A program made the translations under genes and the position numbers. From Actinomycetes bacterium (GTDB lineage Bacteria > Actinomycetota > Acidimicrobiia > Acidimicrobiales > RAAP-2): a stretch of DNA of 6,024 nt. Of the stretch, positions 1 through 5,936 are shown one piece after another. How positions within the stretch are numbered: the stretch's first letter is position 1; the number at the start of each line of letters is the position of its first letter. Under the pieces are notes generated by a model. The model saw nothing but the letters and a program-made list of their open reading frames with translations. It searched no databases and had not been told where the DNA came from. Location: the NCBI GenBank assembly GCA_021791615.1, contig JAJYWG010000495.1, positions 1 to 6,024 on the forward strand. Direction: 5' to 3'.

Positions 1-1498
1 GTCCTGTGGACGTCGCAGCCATGCCCACGATCGGCTTGTTGAGCGCAATGGACCCGGTGGACCCGTAGAAGCGCGCTGCCCCGAAGCTGAAGATCCCCCC
101 GTCGGAGGCCACCAGCCGGTAGCCGGTCCCCCGGATCGGGACGGGGGCCGAGGTGTAGGTGAAGACATCGGCTGGAGTGGCCGTGCTGGTGCCATCGGGG
201 GTAGTGACCGTCACGTTCACGGTCCCCTGCACGCCGCGTGGGGCGACGGCGATGAGCGAGCCGGTCGCGGACCCGTCGATCGCAGCCGGTGCCGTGCCGA
301 AGTGGACCGCCGTCTCGTAGTCGGCGAACACGTATGTACCGGTGATAATGACCAGTGCTCCGCCTGTGCCTCCCCCGCTGCTCGGCATCAACGAGGTGAC
401 GGTAGGCAGCGGCGTGCCATAGGTGAGCAGCACCGAGCCGTTTGCCTGGTCGAACGGGGACGGGTAGGAGACGATCGGCAGGGTGGAGGGAGTGGGATTC
501 GTCGTCTTTGTCGGTCCTGTGACGAGGAGGACGGGCACGATCTGTGTCGTCGTAGGCGTCGTGCCGTCAACCGTCATGCCGGTGAACTCTTCAGAGGAGT
601 AGTGGGCGAGCTGGCTGAACGTTGTTGTATATCTGGGAGATTCGACGATCCACTCCGCCGAACGGCCCGGGCCGCTGTAGGCAACTGTGATGGTGAATGT
701 CCAGTTGGCGGTCGTGTCGGCGAGCTGGATCCGCCACTTGCCCGATGGCTGCTTGGCGATGGTGGCCCGCATCTCGTCGCCGGGGGTGACGGCCTTGGCA
801 ATGGTCTGCGAAGGTGTGGGGAGGATCTCCCACCACGCCGAGTAGTGCGTCACACCTCCTGTGGTCGTCTGTGTCGTGCCGGTCTGGATCAGTGTCGTGT
901 CGTCGAGGCCCTCAATTCTTCCGGTCCCGTCGATGCCGATCCACGACGACGACGATCGGAGCTGCGAGCTTGCTGAGACTGCGGGTACCACCCACGACCC
1001 GCTGACGCTGGAGTATGCGGTCGATGTCGGCGCGACGATCAAGTCGCCGGACCAGTTTGGCGAGAGGGAGGCCCGCGTCGATGTAGGAGAGTCGCGGCGG
1101 ATGCTCTCGGGGTTCCGTGCGCCCCGACTTCCGCCCCGAATTCCAGCCCCACTTCCACCCCCACTCCCGCCGGTGTGCAGGCTCGCCGGGGAGAGCAGGT
1201 GGGCAGGGTCGGGGTCGCGGTGGCGATGAGTACCCGCAAGGAGCGGGTCCCGGGCATGCGCCCCGGCAGCGACCGTGCCACCGACAGCGACCGTGCCACC
1301 GACAGCGACCGTGCCACCGACAGCGACCGTGCCACCGACAGCGACCGTGCCACCTGCAGCGACCGTGCCACCTGCGACCGTCGCGCCCAGTACGGCCCAG
1401 AGCATGCAGCCGGCTGCGCCGGCAACAAGCACGCGTGCGAGAACCCGCTGGCTCGCCCATCGGCGCCACCCTGGAACCCTCATTGGACGGCGCCTCAT
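1..1498 (-). CDS. Secreted G1-family (eqolisin) glutamic peptidase with IPT/TIG domain and C-terminal repeats, 3' end outside window
   Basis: This frame stays open for 499 codons from ATG 1498 to the left edge, so the C-terminus is missing. Residues 1-22 are Arg-rich and 23-41 hydrophobic, forming a signal peptide or anchor. Residues 42-76 are Gly-Gly-Thr-Val-Ala-Val repeats. A Gly/Ser/His/Arg-rich linker or propeptide runs to about 144. Residues 145-310 carry peptidase G1 hallmarks: NWSG (148-151), WIGIDG (186-191), LIQTGT with Q205, AWWEILP (221-227) and AEWIVE (281-286). In this family a Gln/Glu pair catalyses acid proteolysis. Q205 fits the Gln, and the Glu is probably E286 (or E282). After a Thr/Pro linker, 364-450 look like an IPT/TIG beta-sandwich. 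From about 455 begins the [15 protein letters not shown]...FYGSTGS...[10 protein letters not shown] repeat, which presumably continues outside. A GGAG motif 7 nt upstream supports the start; ATG 1483 is an alternative. The protein is probably exported, and its substrate is unknown. Domain names come from motif recognition, not a search. Confidence 0.85.
   Translation of the reverse strand, partial: MRRRPMRVPGWRRWASQRVLARVLVAGAAGCMLWAVLGATVAGGTVAAGGTVAVGGTVAVGGTVAVGGTVAVGGTVAAGAHARDPLLAGTHRHRDPDPAHLLSPASLHTGGSGGGSGAGIRGGSRGARNPESIRRDSPTSTRASLSPNWSGDLIVAPTSTAYSSVSGSWVVPAVSASSQLRSSSSWIGIDGTGRIEGLDDTTLIQTGTTQTTTGGVTHYSAWWEILPTPSQTIAKAVTPGDEMRATIAKQPSGKWRIQLADTTANWTFTITVAYSGPGRSAEWIVESPRYTTTFSQLAHYSSEEFTGMTVDGTTPTTTQIVPVLLVTGPTKTTNPTPSTLPIVSYPSPFDQANGSVLLTYGTPLPTVTSLMPSSGGGTGGALVIITGTYVFADYETAVHFGTAPAAIDGSATGSLIAVAPRGVQGTVNVTVTTPDGTSTATPADVFTYTSAPVPIRGTGYRLVASDGGIFSFGAARFYGSTGSIALNKPIVGMAATSTG
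1265..1375 (-). repeat. In-frame 18-bp tandem repeat encoding Gly-Gly-Thr-Val-Ala-Val
   Basis: The 18-bp unit GACCGTGCCACCGACAGC (plus strand) occurs four times without change at 1271-1342. A fifth copy (1343-1360) has GA replaced by TG near its end, a sixth is cut to 15 bp (1361-1375), and a 6-bp partial copy lies at 1265-1270. On the minus strand it encodes Gly-Gly-Thr-Val-Ala-Val/Ala directly after the hydrophobic N-terminal segment of the G1 peptidase protein. Because the unit is a multiple of three, gain or loss of copies changes length without shifting frame. Confidence 0.95.
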
Positions 1499-1505
1499 CG
1501 GACGA

Positions 1506-1509
1506 CTCC
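1506..1509 (-). promoter_or_regulatory. Ribosome binding site supporting start at 1498
   Basis: GGAG on the minus strand lies 7 nt upstream of ATG 1498 and favours this start over the in-frame ATG five codons downstream (1483). It sits inside the 30-bp gap after the aldehyde dehydrogenase stop. Confidence 0.6.
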
Positions 1510-1528
1510 GGCACCCGGCCCAGAAGCC

Positions 1529-2947
1529 TCAGCGCTGGAGGGACTTGGTCTCCAAGTACTCCTCGAGGCCGAACTTCCCGCGCTCGCGCCCAAAGCCCGA
1601 CTGCTTGTAGCCGCCGAACGGCGACGTCGGATTGAACGCGCCGCCGTTCACGTCCACCTGCCCGGTCCGCAGGCGGCGGGCCACTTGCTCGGCCCGTGCC
1701 GGATCGGCCGACCAGACGGCGCCGGCCAATCCGTAGACGGTGTCGTTGGCGATGCGGATCGCCTCCTCTTCGGTGTCGTAGGGGAGGATGGACAGGACCG
1801 GGCCGAAGATCTCCTCTTGGGCGATCGTCATGTCCGAGGTGACCTCGGAGAAGATGGTGGGCTGGACAAAATAGCCCTGCTCGAGGCCCTCGGGGGGCTC
1901 GGCCCCGCCGGTCACCAGCTTGGCGCCCTCTTCGATCCCCTTCTTGATGTAGTTGCGCACACGCTCCCGCTGGGCGGCGGACACCAAGGGGCCGAGCATG
2001 GTGCCCGGGTCCAGCGAGCTCCCAGGCGCAAACCCAGCCGCTGCTGCCGCTGCTTTCTCCTCCACTTCGGCCAGTCGGGCACGCGGGACGATCATCCGGG
2101 TCAGTGCGGAGCAGGTCTGGCCGGAGTTGAGGTAGCAGCCGAAGATGCCCGAAGGTACGGCGGCGTCCAAGTCGGCGTCTTCGAGGAGCACGTTGGCCGA
2201 CTTGCCCCCCAGCTCGAGGGCCACACGCTTGACGGTCTCGGCGGCAAGCTGCATCACCCGCTTGCCTGCTCGGGTGGAACCGGTGAACGACACCATGTCC
2301 ACCTTGGGGTGGGAGGCGATGGCCTCGCCGACGATGGCGCCGGGGCCGCAGACCAAGTTGAACACGCCTGGCGGCAACCCGACCTCGTCGATGACCTCGG
2401 CCAGGGCGAAGGCGTTCAGCGGCGCCACCTCGCTCGGCTTGAGCACCACGGTGCACCCGGCCGCGATGGCCGGCGCCACCTTGAGGGCGATCTGGTAGAG
2501 CGGGTAGTTCCATGGGGTGATGGCACCGACGACGCCCACCGGCTCACGCACGACCAAGGAGTTCCCGATCTCCTCCTCCCAGGTGATCTCGCTCACCTGC
2601 GCGCCGGCATCGGCGAACACTCCCTGCGGGAGACCGACTTGGATGGGGCCGGACAAAGAGATGGGCATGCCGACCTCTCGTGAGATGGTGGTCGCGATGT
2701 CCGTCATCCGTGCGCCAAGTCCATCGGCGACGCGGGCCAAGAGCTTGCCGCGCTCTTCGATCGGCGTGGCGGCCCACGCCGGGAAGGCCTCGGCTGCCGC
2801 TTCGACGGCTCGGTCGACGTCGTCGGCAGTGCCCTCGGGGACCTTCCCGATCACTTCCTCGGTATTGGAGTCCACCACTTCGTGGACGCCGGCTCCGGTG
2901 GAGGGCACCCAGGCCCCGCCGATGTAGATCTTGTCCCGGATCTCCAT
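1529..2947 (-). CDS. NAD(P)-dependent aldehyde dehydrogenase
   Basis: This 472-residue protein has the usual length and full motif set of the aldehyde dehydrogenase superfamily, which oxidises an aldehyde to the carboxylate through a cysteine thiohemiacetal. Visible motifs are TPWNYP with oxyanion-hole N147, KPSE with cofactor-binding K170 and E173, FTGSTRAG (221-228) in the Rossmann fold, ELGGKS with general-base E245, SGQTCSA with nucleophile C279, EEIFGPV with E379, and [10 protein letters not shown] near the C-terminus. K170-P171-S172-E173 suggests NAD preference. AGGGAG lies 7 nt before the ATG. The next gene downstream starts 30 bp after the stop on the same strand. The SDR gene lies 147 bp upstream on the same strand, so the two may act on consecutive steps (alcohol to aldehyde to acid). 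It resembles the broad betaine-aldehyde/aromatic-aldehyde branch; the substrate cannot be assigned from sequence. Nothing looks broken. Confidence 0.95.
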   Translation of the reverse strand: MEIRDKIYIGGAWVPSTGAGVHEVVDSNTEEVIGKVPEGTADDVDRAVEAAAEAFPAWAATPIEERGKLLARVADGLGARMTDIATTISREVGMPISLSGPIQVGLPQGVFADAGAQVSEITWEEEIGNSLVVREPVGVVGAITPWNYPLYQIALKVAPAIAAGCTVVLKPSEVAPLNAFALAEVIDEVGLPPGVFNLVCGPGAIVGEAIASHPKVDMVSFTGSTRAGKRVMQLAAETVKRVALELGGKSANVLLEDADLDAAVPSGIFGCYLNSGQTCSALTRMIVPRARLAEVEEKAAAAAAGFAPGSSLDPGTMLGPLVSAAQRERVRNYIKKGIEEGAKLVTGGAEPPEGLEQGYFVQPTIFSEVTSDMTIAQEEIFGPVLSILPYDTEEEAIRIANDTVYGLAGAVWSADPARAEQVARRLRTGQVDVNGGAFNPTSPFGGYKQSGFGRERGKFGLEEYLETKSLQR

Positions 2948-3094
2948 GTCTCTGCTCCCTTGGCTTTTCGGGGCGGCTGCGCCCCGCCACGCCGGCGGCT
3001 ACCGGCAGAACCGAGGTTAGCTGCGCAGGACCGGCGCCGCTTTTCGGTCGCGCTCGGGTCAGCCGCTTCGCCGGCCGTTCGGGCCGAGCGGGAC
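2948..3094 (-). other. Intergenic gap between SDR and aldehyde dehydrogenase with short dyads
   Basis: The 147-bp GC-rich gap contains small inverted repeats: CGGGGC/GCCCCG arms at 2969-2974 and 2981-2986, GCCGG/CCGGC at 2991-2995 and 3002-3006, and CGGCC/GGCCG at 3072-3076 and 3082-3086. None is followed by a T-run in the minus direction, so no classic intrinsic terminator is seen. The 9-mer GCTTTTCGG occurs twice in the same orientation (2963-2971 and 3039-3047). On the minus strand, TAACCT (3019-3014) could be a -10 element for the aldehyde dehydrogenase, but no -35 box was found. The gap is long enough to hold a second promoter; this is not proven. Confidence 0.35.
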
Positions 3095-3985
3095 TCAGTC
3101 CTTCTTGCCGAGCAGGGGGTGGGCCGGCATCCCGACCGGCTGGATGTGCTGCCCGAGGACCTCGTGGAAATGGTCGGCGACCTGCTGAGGCGTCCAACCG
3201 CCCTCCCGCCACATGGCCGCCACTTGCCGAGGAGTCTGGAACATGGTGTAGGCGTAGCCGGTCCGACCCAGCACCTGCCCGTTCACGTAGGAGGCGCCCT
3301 CGGATGCCAAGAACGCCACCAGCGGCGCATTGAGCGCCGGGTCCTGGTCGGGCGGCGGCTCGGCGCCCTGGTAGAGGCCCTCGGTCATGCGGGTGAAGCC
3401 GGCCGGCGCCACGGCGTTCACCGTGATGCCGTAGCGACCCAGCTCCAGTGCCCAGACGAAGGTCATGCCCATGATCGCGGCTTTGGCCGCGCCGTAATTG
3501 GTCTGCCCGAAGTTGCCCCGCAGACCGGCCGACGACGTGATGTTGACGATCCTTCCGTACCCGGCCTCCTTCATGATCGGTGCGGCATGCCGTGCCGTGT
3601 TGAAGGTGCCTTTCTGGTGGACGGCCACCACGGCGTCGTAGTCCGCCTCGTCCATCTTCACCAGGGTCCGATCCCGCACGATCCCGGCGTTGTTCACCAG
3701 GATGTCGATCTGCCCGAACGACTTGGTGGCCGTCGCGATGATCTCGCCGGCCTCGGCGAAGTCGCTCACCGAGTGGTGATCGGGCACGGCCGATCCTCCA
3801 CCGGCGGCGATCTCGGCACAGACCGCCGACGCGGGGTCCTCGGCGTCCGATTCCCCGCTCAACGACACGCCGACATCGTTGACCACGACCCGAGCCCCTT
3901 CGGCCGCCAGGCAGAGAGCGATGTCCCGCCCGATGCCCCTCCCCGCCCCGGTCACCACTGCCACCCGTCCCTCGAGAATTCCCAT
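3095..3985 (-). CDS. Short-chain dehydrogenase/reductase of the MFE-2/HSD17B4-like type
   Basis: This 296-residue NAD(P)-dependent oxidoreductase has a complete classical SDR core. It shows TGAGRGIG (12-19, dinucleotide loop), ND at 36-37 (acidic residue expected for NAD), NNAG (98-101), ITSSAG with catalytic S151, and YGAAK with Y164 and K168. The segments VVVNDVG, VHQKGTF and NFGQTNYGAAK closely recall the (3R)-hydroxyacyl-CoA dehydrogenase domain of peroxisomal multifunctional enzyme type 2. As I recall that enzyme, it also has His (here H123) where other SDRs carry Asn. A likely role is therefore oxidation of a hydroxyacyl-CoA or steroid/alicyclic alcohol; this is inference. About 45 residues after position 250 extend beyond a minimal SDR. 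The start at ATG 3985 has no Shine-Dalgarno but has a -10 box 6 nt upstream, suggesting a leaderless mRNA. It is first in the minus-strand series, divergent from the aldolase operon. Confidence 0.93.
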   Translation of the reverse strand: MGILEGRVAVVTGAGRGIGRDIALCLAAEGARVVVNDVGVSLSGESDAEDPASAVCAEIAAGGGSAVPDHHSVSDFAEAGEIIATATKSFGQIDILVNNAGIVRDRTLVKMDEADYDAVVAVHQKGTFNTARHAAPIMKEAGYGRIVNITSSAGLRGNFGQTNYGAAKAAIMGMTFVWALELGRYGITVNAVAPAGFTRMTEGLYQGAEPPPDQDPALNAPLVAFLASEGASYVNGQVLGRTGYAYTMFQTPRQVAAMWREGGWTPQQVADHFHEVLGQHIQPVGMPAHPLLGKKD

Positions 3986-3991
3986 CGGGCG

Positions 3992-4019
3992 AGCATACCG
4001 GCCCGGAGTTTGCTGACAC
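3992..4019 (-). promoter_or_regulatory. Probable leaderless promoter of the SDR gene
   Basis: On the minus strand TATGCT (3997-3992) matches the actinobacterial TANNNT -10 pattern. It lies 6 nt before ATG 3985, so transcription would begin at or next to the start codon. GTGTCA (4019-4014) is a 4-of-6 match to a -35 box at 16 bp spacing. Lack of any Shine-Dalgarno before 3985 agrees with leaderless initiation. Confidence 0.5.
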
Positions 4020-4028
4020 CAGCGTCAG
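4013..4028. promoter_or_regulatory. Operator-like dyad in the divergent intergenic region
   Basis: CTGACACCAGCGTCAG is a 16-bp imperfect palindrome with outer arms CTGAC/GTCAG perfect and 6 of 8 base pairs matched overall. It covers the proposed -35 box of the SDR promoter, where a TetR- or GntR-type repressor could block RNA polymerase. No regulator gene is in the window, so the protein is unknown. Confidence 0.45.
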
Positions 4029-4049
4029 GCATGCGACAGCGGAGGGCAG

Positions 4050-4055
4050 TAGCAT
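4050..4055 (+). promoter_or_regulatory. Possible -10 element for the aldolase operon
   Basis: TAGCAT fits the TANNNT -10 pattern and would place the transcript start near 4062, about 76 nt before the aldolase start codon. No convincing -35 box is present at 16-18 bp, so this is tentative. Confidence 0.25.
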
Positions 4056-4060
4056 CGGCT

Positions 4061-4081
4061 CGCACCGGAGCGCCCGGTGCG
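4061..4081 (+). promoter_or_regulatory. Perfect 8-bp-arm hairpin in the aldolase leader
   Basis: Arms CGCACCGG (4061-4068) and CCGGTGCG (4074-4081) are perfectly complementary around the 5-nt loop AGCGC. The position is between the possible -10 box and the start codon. It could be a protein operator over the transcription start, or an RNA stem at the 5' end of the mRNA. It lacks a following T-run, so it is not a standard terminator. Confidence 0.55.
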
Positions 4082-4122
4082 CCGGCGACGTTCCCGCGGG
4101 TGCGGGTCCGTCCCGAACCTTG

Positions 4123-4128
4123 AGGAGG
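4123..4128 (+). promoter_or_regulatory. Strong ribosome binding site deciding the aldolase start
   Basis: AGGAGG, a full anti-16S match, lies 9 nt before ATG 4138. It rules against the in-frame TTG at 4120, whose codons would run through this site. Confidence 0.85.
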
Positions 4129-4137
4129 ATCGATCCC

Positions 4138-4788
4138 ATGGCCCGTTACGTGGACGACGCACCCCAGCAGGTGCTGGCCGCAGCCAAGGAACTGCTCGCC
4201 AAGGGCCTGGTAGAGGGGACGGCCGGGAACATCTCAGCCCGCCAGGAGGACGGCACGATCTGCATCACGCCATCGTCGCTGGATTACCGGGAGATGACCT
4301 TGGACGACCTGGTGGTGATCTCGCCGACCGGCGAGGTGGTGTCCGGCCATCGCTCGCCATCCTCGGAGAAGCTCCTACACCTCGCCTGCATGGCGGCGTT
4401 CGACGACATCGCTTCGGTCATCCACTCCCACGCCGTCTACGCGTCGATGTTCGCGGTGGCCCAACGGCCGGTGCCGGCGTGCATCGACGAGTTCTCGGTG
4501 TACGTCGGTGGCGACGTCCGCTGTACCGAGTACGCGATGAGCGGTACCGACGAGTTGGGCGAGCAGGCGGTGAAGGCGCTGCAAGGACGGGGGGCGGCAC
4601 TCATCGCCAATCACGGCATGGTGGCTGTGGCTCCGACGCCGGCCAAGGCCATGCACATCACCGCGCTGGTCGAGCGCACGGCACAGATCGTCTGGGGAGC
4701 CAGCCAGATCGGCGAGGTCCACCACCTGCCCGAGAAGGTCGACACCAGCTTCGCCAGCGTGTACGAGTACCTGCGGACGAACAGTTGA
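4138..4788 (+). CDS. Class II aldolase/adducin-family protein (fuculose-phosphate-aldolase-like)
   Basis: This 216-residue protein matches the zinc-dependent class II aldolase/adducin fold, whose members cleave or form C-C bonds in sugar phosphates and also include epimerases and decarboxylases. Visible features are GTAGNIS (27-33, phosphate-binding loop), TPSS (44-47), PSSEK with catalytic-type E77, IHSHA with zinc ligands H96 and H98, and ANHG with third zinc ligand H159. Glu at 77 is what L-fuculose-1-phosphate aldolase has (E73); ribulose-5-phosphate 4-epimerases have Asp. This favours aldolase or a related lyase over epimerase, though the true substrate is unknown. Length is typical. The start is ATG 4138, preceded by AGGAGG. 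Its TGA stop overlaps the TTG start of the RidA-family gene, suggesting one mRNA and coupled translation. It is divergent from the SDR gene across 152 bp of regulatory-looking sequence. Confidence 0.92.
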   Translation: MARYVDDAPQQVLAAAKELLAKGLVEGTAGNISARQEDGTICITPSSLDYREMTLDDLVVISPTGEVVSGHRSPSSEKLLHLACMAAFDDIASVIHSHAVYASMFAVAQRPVPACIDEFSVYVGGDVRCTEYAMSGTDELGEQAVKALQGRGAALIANHGMVAVAPTPAKAMHITALVERTAQIVWGASQIGEVHHLPEKVDTSFASVYEYLRTNS

Positions 4789-5273
4789 GCGAGAGCATTC
4801 CGGCAACAGGCCGGGTGCGGGCCCGATTGGCCGAGCTCGGCCTCACCCTCTACGGACCCCATCCGCCCCACGACCCGCTCGACGCGGTGGTCGTCCATCG
4901 AGGCACGGCGCGCACGTCGGGCCAGCTCCCGCGCATCGACGGGGAGCTGACCTGCACCGGGCGTCTCGGAGACGATGTCAGCGTCGCCGAGGGAGCCCGA
5001 GCAGCCGAAGTCTGCGCGCTCAACGCCCTGGCGGTGCTGGAGCAGGCACTCGGGACGCTCGACCGGATCGAGCGCGTGCTCACCGTGACCGGGTTCGTCG
5101 CCTCCACCCCGGACTTCCACCAGCAGCCGGCCGTGGTCGACGGGGCCAGCCGCCTGCTGGCTGCGGTGTTCGGCGACGCCGGGCGGCACTCCCGCTCGGC
5201 GCTCGGGGTGGCGGCGCTGCCCCGGGGTGGCGCGGTCGAGATCGAGGTGACGGTGGCCGTCAGCGACCGCTGA
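4785..5273 (+). CDS. RidA/YjgF/UK114-family protein
   Basis: This frame encodes 162 residues if translation starts at TTG 4785. It resembles the longer (about 150-residue) YjgF-like subfamily, with opening RARLAELGLTL, TSGQLPRIDGEL (44-55), TGRLG (58-62), CALNALAVL (77-85), TGFVAS (102-107) and GRHSRSALGVAALP (133-146). RidA proteins are homotrimers that hydrolyse reactive enamine/imine intermediates to keto acids plus ammonia. R137 aligns with the Arg105 needed for that activity in enteric RidA, so deaminase chemistry is plausible. Other family members do different reactions, including 2-aminomuconate deamination. The TTG start overlaps the aldolase TGA (TTGA at 4785-4788). GTG 4815 is an alternative start giving 152 residues, which is closer to the family's usual N-terminus. 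No strong Shine-Dalgarno precedes either, so translational coupling is likely. Confidence 0.88.
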   Translation: MSESIPATGRVRARLAELGLTLYGPHPPHDPLDAVVVHRGTARTSGQLPRIDGELTCTGRLGDDVSVAEGARAAEVCALNALAVLEQALGTLDRIERVLTVTGFVASTPDFHQQPAVVDGASRLLAAVFGDAGRHSRSALGVAALPRGGAVEIEVTVAVSDR

Positions 5274-5278
5274 TCACC

Positions 5279-5314
5279 GACCCGCCGGCGATCAGCACCG
5301 CCGGCCGTCGGGTC
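5279..5314. terminator. Hairpin between convergent genes, possible two-way terminator
   Basis: GACCCG (5279-5284) pairs with CGGGTC (5309-5314). After one C/T mismatch, CGGC (5286-5289) pairs with GCCG (5304-5307), giving an 11-position stem and a 14-nt loop. It fills the 39-bp gap between the RidA stop and the convergent gene's stop and overlaps the latter. There is no T-tract on either side, so it would be a U-less terminator of the kind proposed for high-GC actinobacteria. Confidence 0.4.
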
Positions 5315-5936
5315 ACGTGCCGCCAGACGAGCCAGACGAGCCAGACGATCCAGACGATGATGTGGGCACGGTAATGGTCGATGCTGTCACGGCTCCCGAG
5401 GGCACGGCCGGGTCCACGGTGCGGCCCCACTGGCTGAAGGTCACCTGACCCTTCGCCACTTTTTTCCCCTGCTTCCCAGTGCCTTCGTAGCGCACGGGCA
5501 GGTGGGCGCCGCCCGCCGCCACGTCGACGGTCGCTCGACCATGCTGGCCTTTGGAAGAGAGGCTGGTGGTCGTGCCCCGGATCACGTCGACGCTGACGCC
5601 ATCCACCGAGGCGTGGTGCACGGCGGCGATCGGTGCCGACACCGACACTTGGTCGAGAGCACTGGTCAAGGTCATCGACGCGGCGATCTGGGTGTACCCC
5701 TGATCGGTCGAGGTGAAGGAGATCCAGCGTTCGTTGTACCCCGGGGCGATCGACGACGGCATTCCGAGGTAGGTCTCCAGCCCGACCGTGTCGCCGCGGA
5801 AGTACACGGTGCCCCCGGTGAAGCGGCCTGTGATGTGGCCGGTCTGGTGGTTCAGGCGGATCGTGATCGCCTGTGTCCCGCTGTTCACTCCGGCGTTGGC
5901 AACGATGAGGAGCGATCGTGTGGCGAGGGTTGCCAA
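5313..5936 (-). CDS. Hypothetical exported-type protein with Ser/Gly repeat tail, no clear signal peptide
   Basis: The 207-residue product is not assignable to a named family. Codon third positions are strongly G/C, so the frame is real. Residues about 20-100 alternate polar and hydrophobic residues with GHITGRF, GGTVYFRGD and ERWISFTS. This recalls the beta-rich extracytoplasmic lipoprotein-like domains (LppX/LprG style) common in actinobacteria; that is an impression, not a match. A second polar segment (about 105-185) has VSVDVIRGTTTSLSSKG and LPVRYEG. The C-terminus is SSSGSSGSSGSSGGT, encoded by 9-bp repeats. Translation from TTG 5936 has GAAGG 6 nt upstream, and a stop (5942-5940) lies two codons before it. 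N-terminal MATLATRSLLIVANAG is only weakly hydrophobic and is not a good signal peptide. The gene may therefore be 5'-truncated, or the protein cytosolic. It converges on the RidA gene. Confidence 0.7.
   Translation of the reverse strand: MATLATRSLLIVANAGVNSGTQAITIRLNHQTGHITGRFTGGTVYFRGDTVGLETYLGMPSSIAPGYNERWISFTSTDQGYTQIAASMTLTSALDQVSVSAPIAAVHHASVDGVSVDVIRGTTTSLSSKGQHGRATVDVAAGGAHLPVRYEGTGKQGKKVAKGQVTFSQWGRTVDPAVPSGAVTASTITVPTSSSGSSGSSGSSGGT
5322..5357 (-). repeat. 9-bp tandem repeat encoding the Ser-Ser-Gly tail
   Basis: GCCAGACGA (plus strand) repeats three times exactly at 5322-5348, and a fourth copy at 5349-5357 differs at its first base. On the minus strand it encodes the Ser-Gly-Ser repeat at the C-terminus of the 5313-5936 gene. 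Copy-number change would not shift the frame. Confidence 0.9.

Noticed and set aside
302..976. Plus-strand open frame of 224 codons opposite the G1 peptidase
   Set aside because: Low-complexity Arg/Cys-rich translation; the opposite frame encodes a coherent peptidase and IPT region.
1265..1375. Repeat cluster considered as a CRISPR array or iterons
   Set aside because: The 18-bp units are directly abutting with no spacers and lie in frame inside a coding sequence.
1404..1420. Cys31 of the peptidase protein as a lipoprotein attachment site
   Set aside because: The preceding residues (Ala-Ala-Gly-Cys) lack the usual Leu at -3, and the hydrophobic stretch continues about ten residues past the Cys.
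912..2513. Long minus-strand open frame of 533 codons overlapping the peptidase and aldehyde dehydrogenase
   Set aside because: It is out of frame with both well-supported genes, is extremely Arg/Gly-rich, and shows no family motif: a GC-rich shadow.
1175..2683. Plus-strand open frame of 502 codons opposite the aldehyde dehydrogenase
   Set aside because: It is antisense to a gene with every catalytic motif. Its Asp-Arg-Ala-Thr repeat is only the minus-strand 18-bp repeat read from the other strand.
2969..2986. CGGGGC/GCCCCG hairpin as an intrinsic terminator after the SDR
   Set aside because: It lies just before the aldehyde dehydrogenase ribosome binding site and is followed by GAAAAG, not a T-run, in the minus direction.
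2882..4123. Plus-strand open frame of 413 codons opposite the SDR
   Set aside because: It is antisense to a complete SDR and has no motif support or ribosome binding site.
4120..4137. TTG 4120 as start of the aldolase
   Set aside because: It would translate through the AGGAGG ribosome binding site; ATG 4138 is ideally spaced from that site and gives the usual family length.
2544..4139. Minus-strand open frame of 531 codons spanning the SDR and part of the aldehyde dehydrogenase
   Set aside because: It is Arg/Gly-rich, crosses the real gene boundaries in the wrong frame and has no recognisable domain.
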